DNA of 64,000 bases from Sipunculus nudus (GCA_026874595.1 CM049314.1:71190300-71254299); one strand, 5' to 3'; shown: positions 1 through 14,600, counted from the first letter of the stretch. The notes: generated from the letters alone by a model not told the origin. Numbers and translations are program-made.

Positions 1-528
1 CACTAAGTGGAAACACTATAGTTGAACCCTGGCCTAGTATTCACAGTGCATCTTCTTCCATTTTGACAGACCTGTCAAATTTGACAGACTCAAAATGACA
101 ATATGTCACAAACAAAAAACAAATTACGCCAACCAGGAGTTCACACAGAATAAAAAGAAAGAAAAAGAAAATATCATATAATTCAGAAGGGGACAATGTC
201 AATTATTTATTTCATATTAATATTGACAAAAAAATTACTCCTTTTTTCTCTCCATCTCATTCAGCTGACAATTTAGGGGGGGGGGGGGCATTTGTTCATT
301 ACCGGCGAGTGGAATCTGTTATTTTCAATAGTAAAAAACATGACAGGGTCCGAAAATGCTGTAAATAACATATTAATACACATATAGAATATCAAACATA
401 TATAATAACGCATGTTATACACGTGTGTCGCACATGAGCGGGACTGACTCAGACACTCAACCAACAAACCAGCCGACACAGCGGGCAATTAATGAGAAAA
501 TACCGTTTGGTATTTTAGCAATACTCAC

Positions 529-692
529 AAAATTCCACTGCATGAGGTACACACGTACGATCCGATTGTCATATCCACATATGTAGGGCCCCTTTGGTGA
601 CAGTCAAAGCATTGCTTATTATGAGGGAGAGCCACCATTTCCCTCAGCATCTTTAGATGCTTTTCGTCTTGTTTTCTCTTGTTGGTCGCCAT
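529..692 (-). CDS. AGFG1: AGFG1-like Arf-GAP domain protein, first coding exon (partial gene)
   Basis: Reading the minus strand from ATG at 692 gives 54 codons plus two bases, ending at a gtgagt donor just below 529. The peptide opens with MATNKRKQDEKHLKMLREMV and carries a zinc finger, CFDC then 16 residues then CTSC. This is the start of an Arf-GAP domain, and the order matches AGFG1/AGFG2 (Arf-GAP and FG-repeat proteins, which act in endocytic sorting). The remaining Arf-GAP domain and the FG-repeat region must lie in exons beyond the left edge. The start is the only ATG that fits the family N-terminus, and ETS-like sites lie just upstream. AGFG1 versus AGFG2 cannot be settled from one exon; invertebrates often carry a single gene. 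Confidence 0.92.
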
Positions 693-714
693 TTTGAACT
701 TGACGTTTGACCGG

Positions 715-740
715 TTCCGGAAATGGGTGATTCCTTCCGG
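715..740. promoter_or_regulatory. ETS-type sites upstream of AGFG1
   Basis: TTCCGGAAA at 715-723 and CTTCCGG at 734-740 sit 23-48 bp upstream of the AGFG1 start codon. Both match the core CCGGAA of ETS/GABP sites, common in housekeeping promoters. The role is inferred from sequence and position only. Confidence 0.4.
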
Positions 741-1531
741 GTTGCCGGCAGGGGTGTGGCAGAAAAAGGTCCGCTTCCTAAAAATATACCTGCCTCATAC
801 CTTGTTTGTGCTCAAATGTGATGAACTTGCATAATATCGTTTTTTTCTTACCCATTTCCACCCCATATGCTACTTTTATACTTTAAGTTTTAATATAAAT
901 ATGTAAATATCAGTAACAGTGTCCCCTACTTGATTTTTAAAAACTATTTTATTTATATTTTAATTCTCAATTATGATTTATGATTTTAAATTGATTTCAT
1001 TTGCAATTAACTGCACCCAAGAAAAGCAAATAATCAAACGTAACCATGAATGCCCAATAAATGAAATTTAACGACCATGGATGCAAATCAATGCCATGGG
1101 CATATTCTATATTATAAGTAGATTACAATTAATTTAATTATTTTCTAGATTTTAAAAGGATATACAAATTATTATATTGACATGTCATTATTTACATAAT
1201 TATATATGTCGTTCCAGAAAATTAATAAAAGTCTGCTTTATCGTTGTTTAATTAAAGGAAAGACTCAGAAAGATAGTTCATGATTAGTTAGAGGAAATTA
1301 TTTTGGTAAACATTTTTTCTAATACACATTTATTAAGTGCTGCCTTCATTGAAACTTTCCCGCTAAACCGCATTTCACAAGACCCACAGGAACTTGATGG
1401 AAATGCTTCACTATGACACCAAGAATATGTTATATAGTTTTAATCCTCTTATCACAGCTGTTAAACCTCGGGAATACATCAGCTGATGAAGAACATAGGT
1501 AAAATAAGAATGGACTAACCAACTATGCACA

Positions 1532-1735
1532 CTGAACTGAACTTTAAATTTATTTATAGTATAAATTCTTATTAATATAATATTATAAGATATAATTAGA
1601 AAAAATTCACAAATTACAGTTAAGGAGTCAGGAACTGAACTTTAAATAGAAGTTAAACTATAATTTATAGAATAAATTTTTATTAATATAAGATAGAATT
1701 AGAAAAAAATACACAAATAACAGTTAGGGAGTCAG
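1532..1735. repeat. Tandem duplication of about 100 bp, two copies
   Basis: Two adjacent AT-rich units both begin with GAACTGAACTTTAAAT and both end with a shared GGAGTCAGGA stretch, with small insertions and deletions between them. The rest of 741-2166 is AT-rich intergenic DNA between AGFG1 and CATSPERD in which no exon or known element is recognised. Confidence 0.7.
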
Positions 1736-2166
1736 GATGATCCCCTTTCAGCAACAGCAACCTCTGTAATGGTTTCCCTTCAGTATTTGCAGCCTTGATC
1801 CCCCTTACCAGACCATACCTCAGGGTTTCTTAATCTTATTATTATGTATTAATATTATAAATATAATATAAGGCCCCCCGGGTAGGACCCCTCCTTTTTC
1901 AAGATGTGTTTATATATATCTCGCAGAAAAATTCTATTCTCATCAGTTTTGATATAGGACAGAAAATAAGTTTTATAATTTTGATTTTTTTTTTCTGCTG
2001 ATGTGCCAACAAATTTACAAATTACATGTATATAACTTTTTGTATCATATAAGATCATATTTTTATTCATATATTCATGACAAGAAATTTGTCTAGAGGA
2101 TGACTTTATCACTCATGGGAGATTGAGGAATGTAATTAAGTGGCACTGGGGTACTTCACATGTTAT

Positions 2167-2501
2167 TTAAAGGGGCCCAATCATCTATCTGACCTTTATA
2201 AACTAAAGGTAACCCCTTGGAGCATTCATAAAAACAAGCCAGGCTGCTTGTTTTGTTGATATCAATGTGTTTATAATATGTGGGGGCCCGCAACCTACCA
2301 CCTTAGGTTATACATTATTCCCGTTTGTCAACATTGCTGTGTTTACAAACATTGTTGATAAACAAGTTTACACATCCTGCACAAAGGCATAATATGAACT
2401 TTTCACAACCAAAATTACCCTTAGATCATTAACATATACAGAGAGGAAGCCAGATATCACATAAATTCTTTTTCAAAAGGTAAGTGATTGGGCACCTTTA
2501 A
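2167..2501. mobile_element. MITE family B, copy 1 (TTAA-ended)
   Basis: The left end reads TTAAAGGGGCCCAATCA and the right end TGATTGGGCACCTTTAA, forming terminal inverted repeats that include TTAA at both tips. A second copy in opposite orientation lies at 21709-22181 and shares most of the interior. No coding capacity. TTAA ends suggest mobilisation by a piggyBac-type transposase, which is inference. The element ends 29 bp before the CATSPERD start codon. Confidence 0.82.
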
Positions 2502-2530
2502 GTAGGTTAAGTAGGAATGCATCTTTGTGG

Positions 2531-2737
2531 ATGACCAAATTTGTTTTTCAGCCACTGATAATGCTTCTTGTGATGTATGACAGTCCCATAGCTTCTTGTG
2601 ACTTTAGGATACATAAAATCCCCTTTGCGTCAGAGAAGAAGGTAAAAAGTAATGTGGGAATTCTATTTTTCAGTTTGGGAGAAGTAAAGTTTGAGAAGGT
2701 ACCAGAATCTGTTAACACTTGGCCAAGTGTTGGCTGG
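2531..2737 (+). CDS. CATSPERD: CATSPERD exon 1 (residues 1-69)
   Basis: Starts at ATG 2531 and ends at a gtaagt donor after a TGG codon, phase 0. Encodes the signal peptide and mature N-terminus (SCDFRIHKIPFASEKK). Any 5' untranslated exon is not visible. An internal gtaaaa/cag pair would give an intron of only about 31 bp and is dismissed. Confidence 0.8.
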
Positions 2738-5700
2738 GTAAGTTGTTGGACATAGATTATTGATTTACCTGCAGGTGGTCTGATATTAGTCAGATTTACC
2801 TCATAAATAGTCATATTGATCAGACTTTAAGTACACATCTGATTACAGACATCTGAACTAGTGCCTGGAAAGTTGGTCAAGGGGCAGTTTGCATGTTTCA
2901 GGTTACTATCTGGCTGATGTTTTTTTTGTGGAATTTCAAGAATTTAATTGCTATGAAGAATATGTTGTAACATCATCAGTGGGAATACTTTTGCAGCTCC
3001 CTTTTTCTTTACTTCTTTTTTATTTCACATCAGGAAATCTAAAGATAACTGTCAAGTAAATGCTTAAATTATAAAATGTTTATAGAAAAAAGTTTTGTTA
3101 ATTTTTATTGGGAGTTAGTGAATAGATAATCTATATAAAAGAGTCCTTTGCCACTGATGACTCCAGTCCAGATTTGAGTCCACTTTTTCATGGACTTGGA
3201 CTCAAGGGTTGTTGAAATGGACTCAGAAATCATTTGAAGAAAAGACTGTGTCAAACATTATTAACAACTTTTGCAAATGATAATCTCCTGAAAATATTCA
3301 TTCTTAATTTCTTTAATAAGTATATTTTTATTGGATTTGGGTTCCAAATGACTCTGACTCTATGAATGTGCTCAAATCTCAAGGACACTAGAGGCCTGGA
3401 CTTGCACTTGGATTCTGGACTTGACAACATCACTTGTCCGTAGACTAATTTGATCTTTGATTACTTTATGCAATGTGCGAAAGAAATCCAGTGAATGCAA
3501 CTATTAGCCCCTGGAATGTGGTTCCAGGGTTTTGATTAAAATTCACAAAAGGGAGGAATCATTGTGGCAGTGTAGGTATTATTCCTGAAACATCACAACT
3601 TGCAACATTTGAATGGAAGTTGCATGTTTTGGCAGCAAAATATTATTCATGACTCTTAGAAATTTATAGAGACAAAACAAAAAAAAATGGTTAACATTTT
3701 GATTTCAGTAAAATGATATACTTTGCCAGATTTTATACCTTTACTTTGTGAATTCAGCTTAATGTATTTACTTTATTAATTAATAAATATTTGTTATTGA
3801 ACTGTCTAGACCAAGATCAAGTGGGATGGAGTCAAACCTACTTTGATCACTCATGGGTGTTATGGAAGTACAGCCTTATATGCAAGGTAAATAAACCAAC
3901 CATTCATTTATTAAATGATTAAAATATCAGCAGTAGTGATGGGCTGATAATAATGGGTCATTGATTGGGTTAATGCAATTGATCTCATGATCAATCTTGC
4001 AGTGCCATGATCAGTTGCTAACATTTGCACACAACTCGGCTTTGTGATAAGGAAATGTGTGTTTTTATATAACTTTATGCATGAAAACTAGAGAAAAGTC
4101 TGCTTTCACTATAAAACTTAATTCCTAATTTACTGTATAGACAGTCTATAGAATTATAACATTATTAGCCTGTACGTAGGCCTGCATATCAGTTGTGATG
4201 ATGTACCACTCTTTATATGGTCTGAAAGTTCATACTTCTAAACAACTAATTATTTCCAATTAGCGGTCGGTAAAGGTTTACCAAATTTTCTGATGATTGA
4301 TCATGAAATTACAACTGATTCCCAACTCTAAGGTCTAGCATATTATTAAGCCTGGAGAAGTTCATCATTATAAGTGAATTACCCACATTAATATACACAT
4401 CTGTCATTTTTGCATGCATGGTGCATCTGATAATGATAATTTCACAAACAAATACATTAAACAAGCAAGCAAGCTTTTGAGCTGTAGATTTGACATTAAT
4501 CTTCTTTTGACCAAAGTTTTACATTAGTTGAGTTTTTACAAAATTTTATGGTAATGTTGTAAAGTAAGTAAATTATCATTTTCCCCTCTGACAAAAATGT
4601 AAAATACAGAGATCAGGTAATAAGACATTTTCTTAAGGTAAAATAAGGTAAAAGACATAAGGTAAAAGACATTTTCTTCCACAGTGACTACATATATATC
4701 AGCAAAGATTTTTTTGCCACCCCTGTGAAGCCTCTACTAGTCCAAGATGATACAATATTAAAGGTGAGTAAATGGATGTAAATACGATAATGAAAGACGC
4801 ATACGAAGGTAAGGAGGTTTTCTCCAAACACTAGAGCAGGGTCTGTGCGCCTTATTTAACCTTTAGAGCAAAAGGGAAAAATTCAGCGAGAAAAGCAAGG
4901 GAAAATGTATAGTGACTAAACTATTGGCAACTTAATACCTGTGCACACATTCAATATAACTTACCAATAATATTGCAGAAATATAAGACTTAAGACATGA
5001 TTCGGAAAAAGTGATAGACTATGAAATAACTGATAGATTGTGGTCACTTGGATGTAAGTATGAAATACAGTATCATTTGATGAAGTACTAGATTTTATAT
5101 TTCAGTCATTCAAATATGGGACATGAAAACACAACAAGTAATTTTTTTTGGTGATGGATTACTATTATTAAACTAAAAAAATTTAACTAGAAAAAACACA
5201 AATGTGGATAAAACAAAATTAATATGGCTAAACTTATGGCTAAAAATTTGGTTAAGGGGGAGCGGGCTCTGCTAGAGATATTTTAAGTGAATGCATCTAA
5301 TATCCTTCTTGTAAAAGATGAAGCATGTAGTATTTTAATACAAATTAACATCTGAGGGATATTTTTTAAATATGTGTAAATACTGTTTTTGATGTGATTT
5401 ATTTAAATTATGTAAAAAAAAATATTATAATACCTGATATGTAAAATATGTGAAAAGATAAAATTTCATAAAGTATATTAAAACATAAAACCATGTTTAC
5501 CAAAACATAAAGTTATGAATACTAATATAATTATATTGTTACGATGTGTATTAGACAATTTATCATGTGTACCAAGTAGTATGTAAATGAACTTTACACC
5601 ATAAAGATCATAAAAAAATCTGCGCTAAAGCAGCGTATTTACACTCGCCACCTCCCCCTTCCTGTCTGTCTTTTTGTACTGTGTACATCAGCTGCTGTTT

Positions 5701-8532
5701 CAGATATACTTTGATATATAATCCCTACAAGGATGTTTGCTCGTGTTGCTTTGTGTGAGCCTGATAACCAGATCAACCTCTGTCAGCTGCAGCAGCTTAC
5801 TGAGCAGCCCTGTTAACAGTGCTGTTAATATCATTATGTCACAAAGCTGCAAGGTCACTGACTGCAAGCATGGGATGCTTATACCTGTTTTTTTTATGGC
5901 TTGCATAATTGATTTTCATATGTAAACAAATTACAAAGGAGATGATGTCCTTGGCATTAATGAGGCTTGAACTGCATTTTACATTCACTTTTCCAAGAAT
6001 TGAACTAAAGTGGTATCTTCAGGATATATACCATCTAGTCTTGACACATCAGTTATTTAGTAAATAAATGTACAATTAACCAGAAGATGTCTTTTGCATT
6101 AATAAAGCTTCAGCTACAGTTTACATTTAGTCTTCCAAGAATACAAAATTAACAAGAAAAGTAATTTCATACCCAAGTTTACTAAGTGTGCTTATGTATT
6201 ATTTCACTAAATTTAAGGTCCTGTAAGAAATATTGTCTGAAGTCCAGAGAACTTCTTAAATTTCCAATTTTTTATTAAGGGGGAAGTTCTATATTATGGT
6301 AGTGAAAGTTTGTTTTTACAGCCAGTGACAACTAAATCAAGACAATTCAGTAAAGTATTTGTTTGAAATGTAACATTTAGCTTAGCTATGAATATGGGGA
6401 TTACAATATGATTAGTATTAATTACCCTTACAAGAGATGTAAGAACGTAGAAAATAATTGAAAAAAAAAAGAAAAAAGTGTGTTATGTTTGGGATTTAGG
6501 TGTTTGTATACTTTAATATCTTAGCTTGTGTACATCACTGCAAGCAAATTGACTTTGTGGGACCAAGAACTCTGATGGATCTGTTTATTGAAAGACCTTT
6601 AAATATTTTTAACTTTGTTCTCTAATTTTTAATGGGAATTGCCTTCCAGGAGTGACCATCTTCTTATAGATGGCAGTATTTATAAGGACCATACCAGTCT
6701 GTGAAAGACATTTGTTATCTTGTTTCATTTACCTGAAAAATATTTAATATTTATCAAGCAAATATGATACCTGGACAATTTTAAATTATATTTTCCTGTT
6801 ATTAATCTGTATCACATATTGGAACTTGTGCTTTGCTTCAATGCTATTTGTATAAACAGACATCCCAGTGGGACCAGAGTTTCTACGCATTATACATAGA
6901 TGTCTGTTTAAAAAAATTCTAACATTTAACCCACTCTTGTTTTGGGATACATCCAAGGGACCTGAGCCAGGGTTGTCCGGGACAGGTTTTCGGTGGACCA
7001 GGATTACCTGGGCCTAGTTCTGAGGCATAGTTTCTGATAGATGGTGTTGTGATAAACCCTTCGCTAAGTAAGGTCAAATTTCTTAGGGAATATAAAGAAA
7101 TATAGAAAGTGACCTCCTTAGGATTCACATGGCATTGTTCCGAACACTTTGAGACCCAAAATTGACTTTTTTGGGTGAATTTTGGCATTTTCAGGTTGTT
7201 CAAATGTTGCCACTAGTGCTGGGACCGAAGATTGATTATAATTGATGATTGGTCAGGTGATGCAGACTATCTGATGATCATTCTTACATTACTATAATCA
7301 ATAACAGGGGTTTAAACAAAGGTTAGGATTTATAATGAGGGAAGGAATGTGTTCATAAAATTTATACAAACAAACTTTAAAACAATCTGTGTCTACTAAT
7401 AGATGCACACCTTTGTTGACTATATGTACACATATAAGCTATAAAGTTATCACATATATTAGCCAATATGTAGGCCTATATAACAAATGAGAGGATGCAG
7501 AGGTCTGTATTTATCAGAAACTTTATGCTCCCAGAGGTCCACAAATATATACTGATAATTGATTATGACATAACAAAATTTCTCAAAAATGTCTTATATT
7601 AAATAATTGTTTGAAAATATGCTGTCAATGGTCAATTATGAGAAGGGAAGTGACTTACAAAAACAGTTGCTACAGAGAAATTGTGAAACAAGAGTTGAGT
7701 GCCACTACCATCAGTTATTATAGAAATGAGAAAATCTGTTTTGATTATGATTTTATTTATATATTTATTTATCTTTATATGACAGGATGGGTCATTAACT
7801 GCGACTGCTGCTACATTCAGCAACGATCAACTGGTGTTGGTGATCAGTAACACAGTGTACACAAGAAGACTGTCCGCCATCAACTCAGGTGGACTTCACT
7901 GTGCAACAGGTCAGAAAAAAAATTTAAAGGTATATATAGTATTTGGATTAAATTGTGTGTTGAATGTTGATCATATACACTTTTTCAAGAAATGGAGCAA
8001 ATTTTTTGTATTTCCTAGGAAAAATCCATGTATTGTGTCTCGACTGGTAAAAAATAAGAAAAAGAAAATTTACCAGCTTACACTGTATTCTTTCCCCAGA
8101 GATGATAGAACAATAAATTTAATTTGTGTGGCCTCAGTGCCCTTCATGTTATCCATTAAATGGTTTTGGCAAATGAAATTGATACCTCCTCTGCAGATGG
8201 TTTCAATAAATTAATAATAAATGCAACATGAGCAATCACTTAATTTTGATTCAAACATTTAATGCATATTAAATTTTGTAGGCATCAGCAGCAATGTTAC
8301 CATGGTGACCAGTACTCCCTGTTGTAGTCAGGATCAATGGTGCCAGGACATGGATCGCCATCTAGTGGCATATGATGACACAAAGCATTCAACTGCCATC
8401 TATCTATCCAAGGATGCTGGCTCAACGTTCACCTGCCTTATAGTATCAGACAGTTTTTATGTGAGTTTTTGTCAAGAAGGGGCATGATTCCCTGTTCCAG
8501 TGAAGCTAACCTTTTTGTTTAAATCTTTCCTA

Positions 8533-8572
<40 letters not shown>

Positions 8573-9713
8573 ACATTACATTAAAAAGCATCAATAAATT
8601 ATCATCTTATTATGCATTTATATTTATACAGTTGAACCCCACCTTGTGACCACCCAACAATTGCAACGGACCCAAAATTACAACCACTTTTCTTGGTCCC
8701 ACATATATGATCCAGAAAATGTAAATTTTCACAATTAAAATCACTCCCAAAATACGACCACTTTGGTCCCCCCCGTAAGGTTGTTGTAATTGTGAAGTTA
8801 CCTTCCATGATGTCACATTCTGGTTCCAGTAAACTGTGCTGGTACACAGAGATGAGAACTGGTAGCATAGAAATATGTCCTTTCAGAATAGTATAAATTA
8901 TTAATAGTAATAATATTAATTATATTCAATATTAAAAAACATAGATGTATTAATGTGTTATATAGATCATTTGTATTATACAGGGACCATTGCAAGGTGT
9001 ACATGTGTGGTATCATTATCAAGCAGTGGGGATGTTGCTTAGAACCAGCAATCAAGATAACACAGTAAGTGATTCACCACACAGATATCAGGATTGGATA
9101 TCAGGTGTCTAGCATCCACACACCTTAAACTGTGATAGATATTGATCATTCATAACAGTAATACTCAGTCAGGGGAGAAAAAAACTGAAGTAGTGTAGGA
9201 TTGTAAGTACTCACATCTCTTCAAAGTGATAAGGTCTGTTTGCAACAAGCACCTTGAATATCTTTTTGTAACAACCTATGCATAAAACAAGTATTTATGA
9301 TCCATGCTCTTCAAGGAAACATATCTTCAAGAAAAATCTAACATTGTTTGATGTGGGGGGAGTTAGTGATTTTTATCTGTTTCATTTTAAATTGCACACC
9401 ACAGATATGAATAATAAGATCACACAAACCCTTGCAGTGCATTTAACTTGTTGGTTGTAGCTTAATTCTGATATAGCAGAAGGTTAATTGATTTTTTCTA
9501 GTATTGAGTGCCATAAAAAAGCTGGCATTACCAGTATTAAACTGGATCACAGGGATACCTGTGCTGACAGTAGGTGATTATATTTTAGTCGGCCTGTAAA
9601 GTCAAAGAAAAATTCAGAACTGCACATAAGTTCACCAGTTATAATCATTTATTGAGTATACAGTTTGCAGTTTTGTCAACTTCCGTCTTATACACTAGGA
9701 AGATATCCACATG

Positions 9714-9792
<79 letters not shown>

Positions 9793-11599
9793 CCACTTCT
9801 CCAGAAAATACCAAGCTACATAAAGGACACCACAGATTTTCTCAATAAACTGTCAGACATACCAACAGTACCCCCTAACACTTTGCTAGTCAGTATGGAT
9901 GTCACTAGACTGTATAGTAACATTCCTCACACTGGGGGAATAGAAGCCTGTCGCAATTTCATGTCAGTTCATGGGTGTTCACCTCAAGTAATCAGCGATA
10001 CTACAACCCTTATTCAGTTTATTCTCACCCATAACTTAATCGAGTTCAATGATAAGTGCTAGTCCCAGGGTACGGCAATGGGAACCATAATGGCGCCCGC
10101 TTATGCCAATATATTTATGTGGGATTTCAAACGGAAAATGCTGTCCGACAGCCCATTAAGCCTTTAGTGTATATGCGTTACATGATGACATATTTATTGT
10201 ATGGCAAAACGGTCCAGAATCTCTAGAACATTTTTTTGCACAAGCGAATAATGTCAACCCTCATATCAAATTCACAATCGACTTCTCACCCACACAAATC
10301 CCATTCCTTGATGTGTCAGTTGCCATCACTGAAGGACATTTGACTACCAGCATTTATCATAAACCAACTGACCGTCACAACTATCTCCACTACAGTAGCT
10401 TCCACCCACAACATCTCAAACGAGGGATTGTATTTGCACAGATGCTGCGCTACAGACGCATATGCTCAAATGATTCAGATTTTAAATGCAAAGCACTTGA
10501 ATTAGCCAAACATTTCCTCATTAAAGGGTATCCTTTCAAGTTAATCCTACAAAATTTTGAAAAAGTTTGTAATATTAAATGAAACAGCCTCCTCAGTTAC
10601 AAAGAAAAAGACATAAATTCACGCATCCCCATGATCCAGGAATTTCATTCGGCCATCATCTCTATCAACAAAAATATACAAAAATGATGGAATAATTTTA
10701 ATTCAAATCCCGCTACAGATTCTCTTTTCTCCACGCCTACCGTTGCCGCTTACAGACAACCTCCCAACCTCAAACGCATGCTTGTCCACTCGAAACTACA
10801 CAAACAGAACAGCCCGTCAGGGAATGTCAAATGCGGTGACCGCTGCTGTGAGATTTGCGATATTTTAAACACCAAACCCTACATTTCAGTCCCCAGGATC
10901 TAATATAACCCTCAGGCCAGGCCCTTTTTCTTGCAATTCCTCAAATGTCATTTACTTTATTACTTGTAAAAAATGACCCAGTGGGGAGGGAAATTATATA
11001 GGAGAAACCGGCACCAAATTCAGGCTCAGAATGAACAACCACAAAAAAAAACATCCGCGACAACACTCCAGGATTCCCTGTGGCCGCACATTTCAACAAA
11101 CCCGACCATTGTCTTCGAGATTTAACATGCACCATCCTTAAAGGCAACTTTCCCTCCAGCAAAGACAGATTCACATCAGAACAAAGGTACATTCATACCC
11201 TTAGTACGCACATAAAAGGATTAAACAATGACTTGGCTTTTCTCTGTAAGTACCCCGGCACTCAGCACATTCTTTTCCCCTCGAGACTAACCCCTCCCTG
11301 TCTTTGACACCCTAGCAGCCCTGTTTTCATGTGGATATACACAGGCCAGTCCTGACAAGACATCAGATTGATTAATGGGTATAGCTGGCAAGCCGCCCCA
11401 TTGACCTAGCGAAGGGTCACACTATCAGCTTTGTTTACAGTTAGTCACTCGCTCTGACGAAGGCTACAGGGGTAGCTGAAAATTTAGCAACAATCTGTAC
11501 ATGTTATCCAAATAATATGATTGTTTGAAATGTTGGCGTTGATGTCTCTCCTCTTTTTGTGTTCATTGACTGTCTTAAGCCAGCACCTGGAGAATTCAG

Positions 11600-11696
<97 letters not shown>

Positions 11697-14600
11697 ATAT
11701 GCCAATGATTTAGGGAAAAGTTCCTTATTTCAGACCTTGCTTCACACACTTGGTTACGGGACAGATTTCAGCCTGCAGGCAGCACCATTTGAGTTCGCTA
11801 GTGACACCTTGACCTTGTATACCTTCCCAGAATCCACCAGTTCTCTTGTCTGGGATGGACATGTACTTTATTATTCACCAAATGGAGGTACCTTCACCTT
11901 GTCATTTGTAAATATGTAAGGTCTTCATTCTCTTAAAAACTCTGGTATAAATACACAATGGAACCTCTCTTTTATGTGCCCCTGCCAGATCAGGCTTTTT
12001 GTCTGTAATATAGAAATGGCTGTTTTGAATAGGTGATGAAAATTTTAAGTCCACTTGTTCAAGACATCCTCATGTGTCCTTAACAGAGTGTTGCCCACAA
12101 TAGGGAAGTGTTTGTAAAGGATGGTTCCCAAGGGCCTGTATACTATTGTAGGATTTCCCCACTGATAAAATTTAACTACACATGAATTTAAGTTTTAAAT
12201 CACCAAGTGGCTGAAAGGTCTTCCTGAATTCGAAATGCAGGCTGAAAGGTCTACCTGAATTCGAAATGCATGGTTATTATAACTAGGCCAAAACATATAC
12301 TGCCAGTCTACTGGTTAAATGTGATGGTCAGGGAGCTTTAACAATGGTGGCTGGTACTATAAAAAGATTTCCACTTGTGTTGATTAAAGTTTAGCCCCTT
12401 AACACATCAAAGTGACTTAATCAAGTGGTGTCACAGATATGGGCTGTTGGGCATTTTTGCACTTTGGCCCAGGACAGCCGACTTTACCATGGGGGTAACT
12501 AATTAATGCATGGGTCAGTCCATTTATACTTAAGAGGGGTGGTAGATAGCTCTGATGTCTCTCACTATAACGTTGTATGGTTCGGACCATGGTGGACAGG
12601 TGGCTCTTCTAGATTTTGGATGAAGATATTAATAAAAAATACAATATCAGAGGGAACTGACCATATGCTGAATGTTCATAATTTTTTATTCATTTATAAT
12701 AAGCCTTTTACTGCATTCTGTATTATGCTGTGCACTTATACTTTTGTTTTTCATTTTGAAGGACAAACAATGGAATCAGTTCATTTTATTGGAAGTGAAG
12801 CTCCAGAAAAGGGTACATTTTTGAATGTAAGAACAGGTTAGTATCCAACACCCAAAGAGTTGCTAAAAAATTATTATAGTTTGACCAATTGTTAAATGCT
12901 GGCTGTTCAGGCATTTTATGAGTTTATGAATTAATGAAAAAGTAAAGGAAAAATATCTTTTGTTAAAAATCAATGATAAATGAAAGATATTTTATGGCTC
13001 AGTCTTTATCTTTTTAGTATATATGTTAGGTATAGTTTTTTATGTAAATAAACTTAAGTTTTTAGCGAACCTGTGAGCTAATGCAATGGTGTGTCGTTGT
13101 CCGTCTTCCATCATCCCTCGTCTGTACGTTAACCCATACTATCTCAAAAAGACAGGCGCTAGCATCACAAAATTTTATGCAAAAAATTAACCATTTGAAA
13201 AACTATCAGATTTTGCTTTTTTTTTTTTGGCTTATTGCATTTTCTTAGATTTTATAGAGAAATAGCTAAAAAAACTTTAAAAATCTTCTCCTTGGAAACA
13301 GTCCAGCCAAATTGTTCAATATTTCACAGAAATATTATCTTTTACCATCTCTCTCAAGTTTAGTTGAATGGTTCCAGTTCAGTGATTTTTAGTTGAGTTA
13401 CAGGAAGTTGAACTTAGTCATCTGTCCAAAAAAGCATACTGAAATTTCAGTCTCAGAAACGGCTGGAGCTATCATCACCAAATTTTATGCCAATGTTGGT
13501 CACATGGGTCATATCTGAAATTGAGGTATCGGTGGCGCCACCTGCATCCGCCTCCTTGTACAGGGTCATTAGTGCCTTATAATTCTGAGGGCTAAAAAAA
13601 CCTTATTCTCTGAAACCAAAAGGCCAAATTGTTTAATATTGCACAGAAATGATCCTAGGGTAGTGCATTCTGAATTTTGATCAAATGGTCTCTGATAAGT
13701 AACTCTTGGCTGAGTTATAGGAAGCTGAATTTAGTCATATGCCATAACAGCCATTTTAGTTCAGTGGCTACAAAGATCTTCTTCTCAAAAACACTGGGCA
13801 AAATTCTTAAATCTCGCGCATTAATTACCCCCAGATGTTGATAATTCAAGTTTGTTCAAATGGTTTTGGTTCAGTGCATTTTGGCTGAGTTACAGGTAGA
13901 TGAACTTAGTTTGCGGTATCTTCCTATATGAGTGATAAACCCGCAAAAAGTTTTTCTACTGATGCCACTTGAGTCAATTAGTTTAATATTTTACAAGAAT
14001 AATCCCCACAATAATTCTTAAATAATTGTCTTAATGGTTCCACATGAAAGATTTTTGGCTGAATTATGGAGATTGAATTGAGTCATTTTACCATTTATGT
14101 AAGGTGTGTCAAGCAGTTACATCTAGCCTGGCACCAGTTTATCAGCATCTATAACATCATGCTACTAGATTTCAGGTTAAATAGCTTGGCAGACTGCCAA
14201 CTATTTCAGATAGTTTGCAACTGGCCAAAGGTCAGTATCTATTTATAGCTTTGGCAGATTGGCAACTGTATCAGATTAGGCAACAGGTCAAGAGTTCATT
14301 TAGTGCAGACAGGTATAGGTCAAGAGTTCACTCAGTGCAGTAGCTGGATTCTATTTATAGCTTTGGCAGACTGCCCACTGTATCAGATTTGGAGCCCAAG
14401 GTCAGCCTGGATCAATTCATAGCTTTGGCAAACTGCCAGCTGTGTAAGATAATGCAACAGGTCAAGAGTTCACTCAGTGCAGCCAGGTACAGGTCAAAAG
14501 TTCACTCAGTTTATCCGGGTGCAGGTCAAGAGTTCACTCAGTGCAGTAGCTTGAGCCAGCAATTTGTTACAGTTCACTCGGGGCAACTGCCTTTCTCACC

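Noticed and set aside
4294-4312. CTGATGA followed by GAAA inside a family D MITE, hammerhead-like
   Set aside because: The spacer TTGATCAT cannot form a proper stem II with a loop, and nothing suggests stems I and III.
11504-11919. Open frames on both strands through the (AT)n tract
   Set aside because: They encode only YIYIYI runs; just the part from 11734 to 11887 is real, as CATSPERD exon 7.
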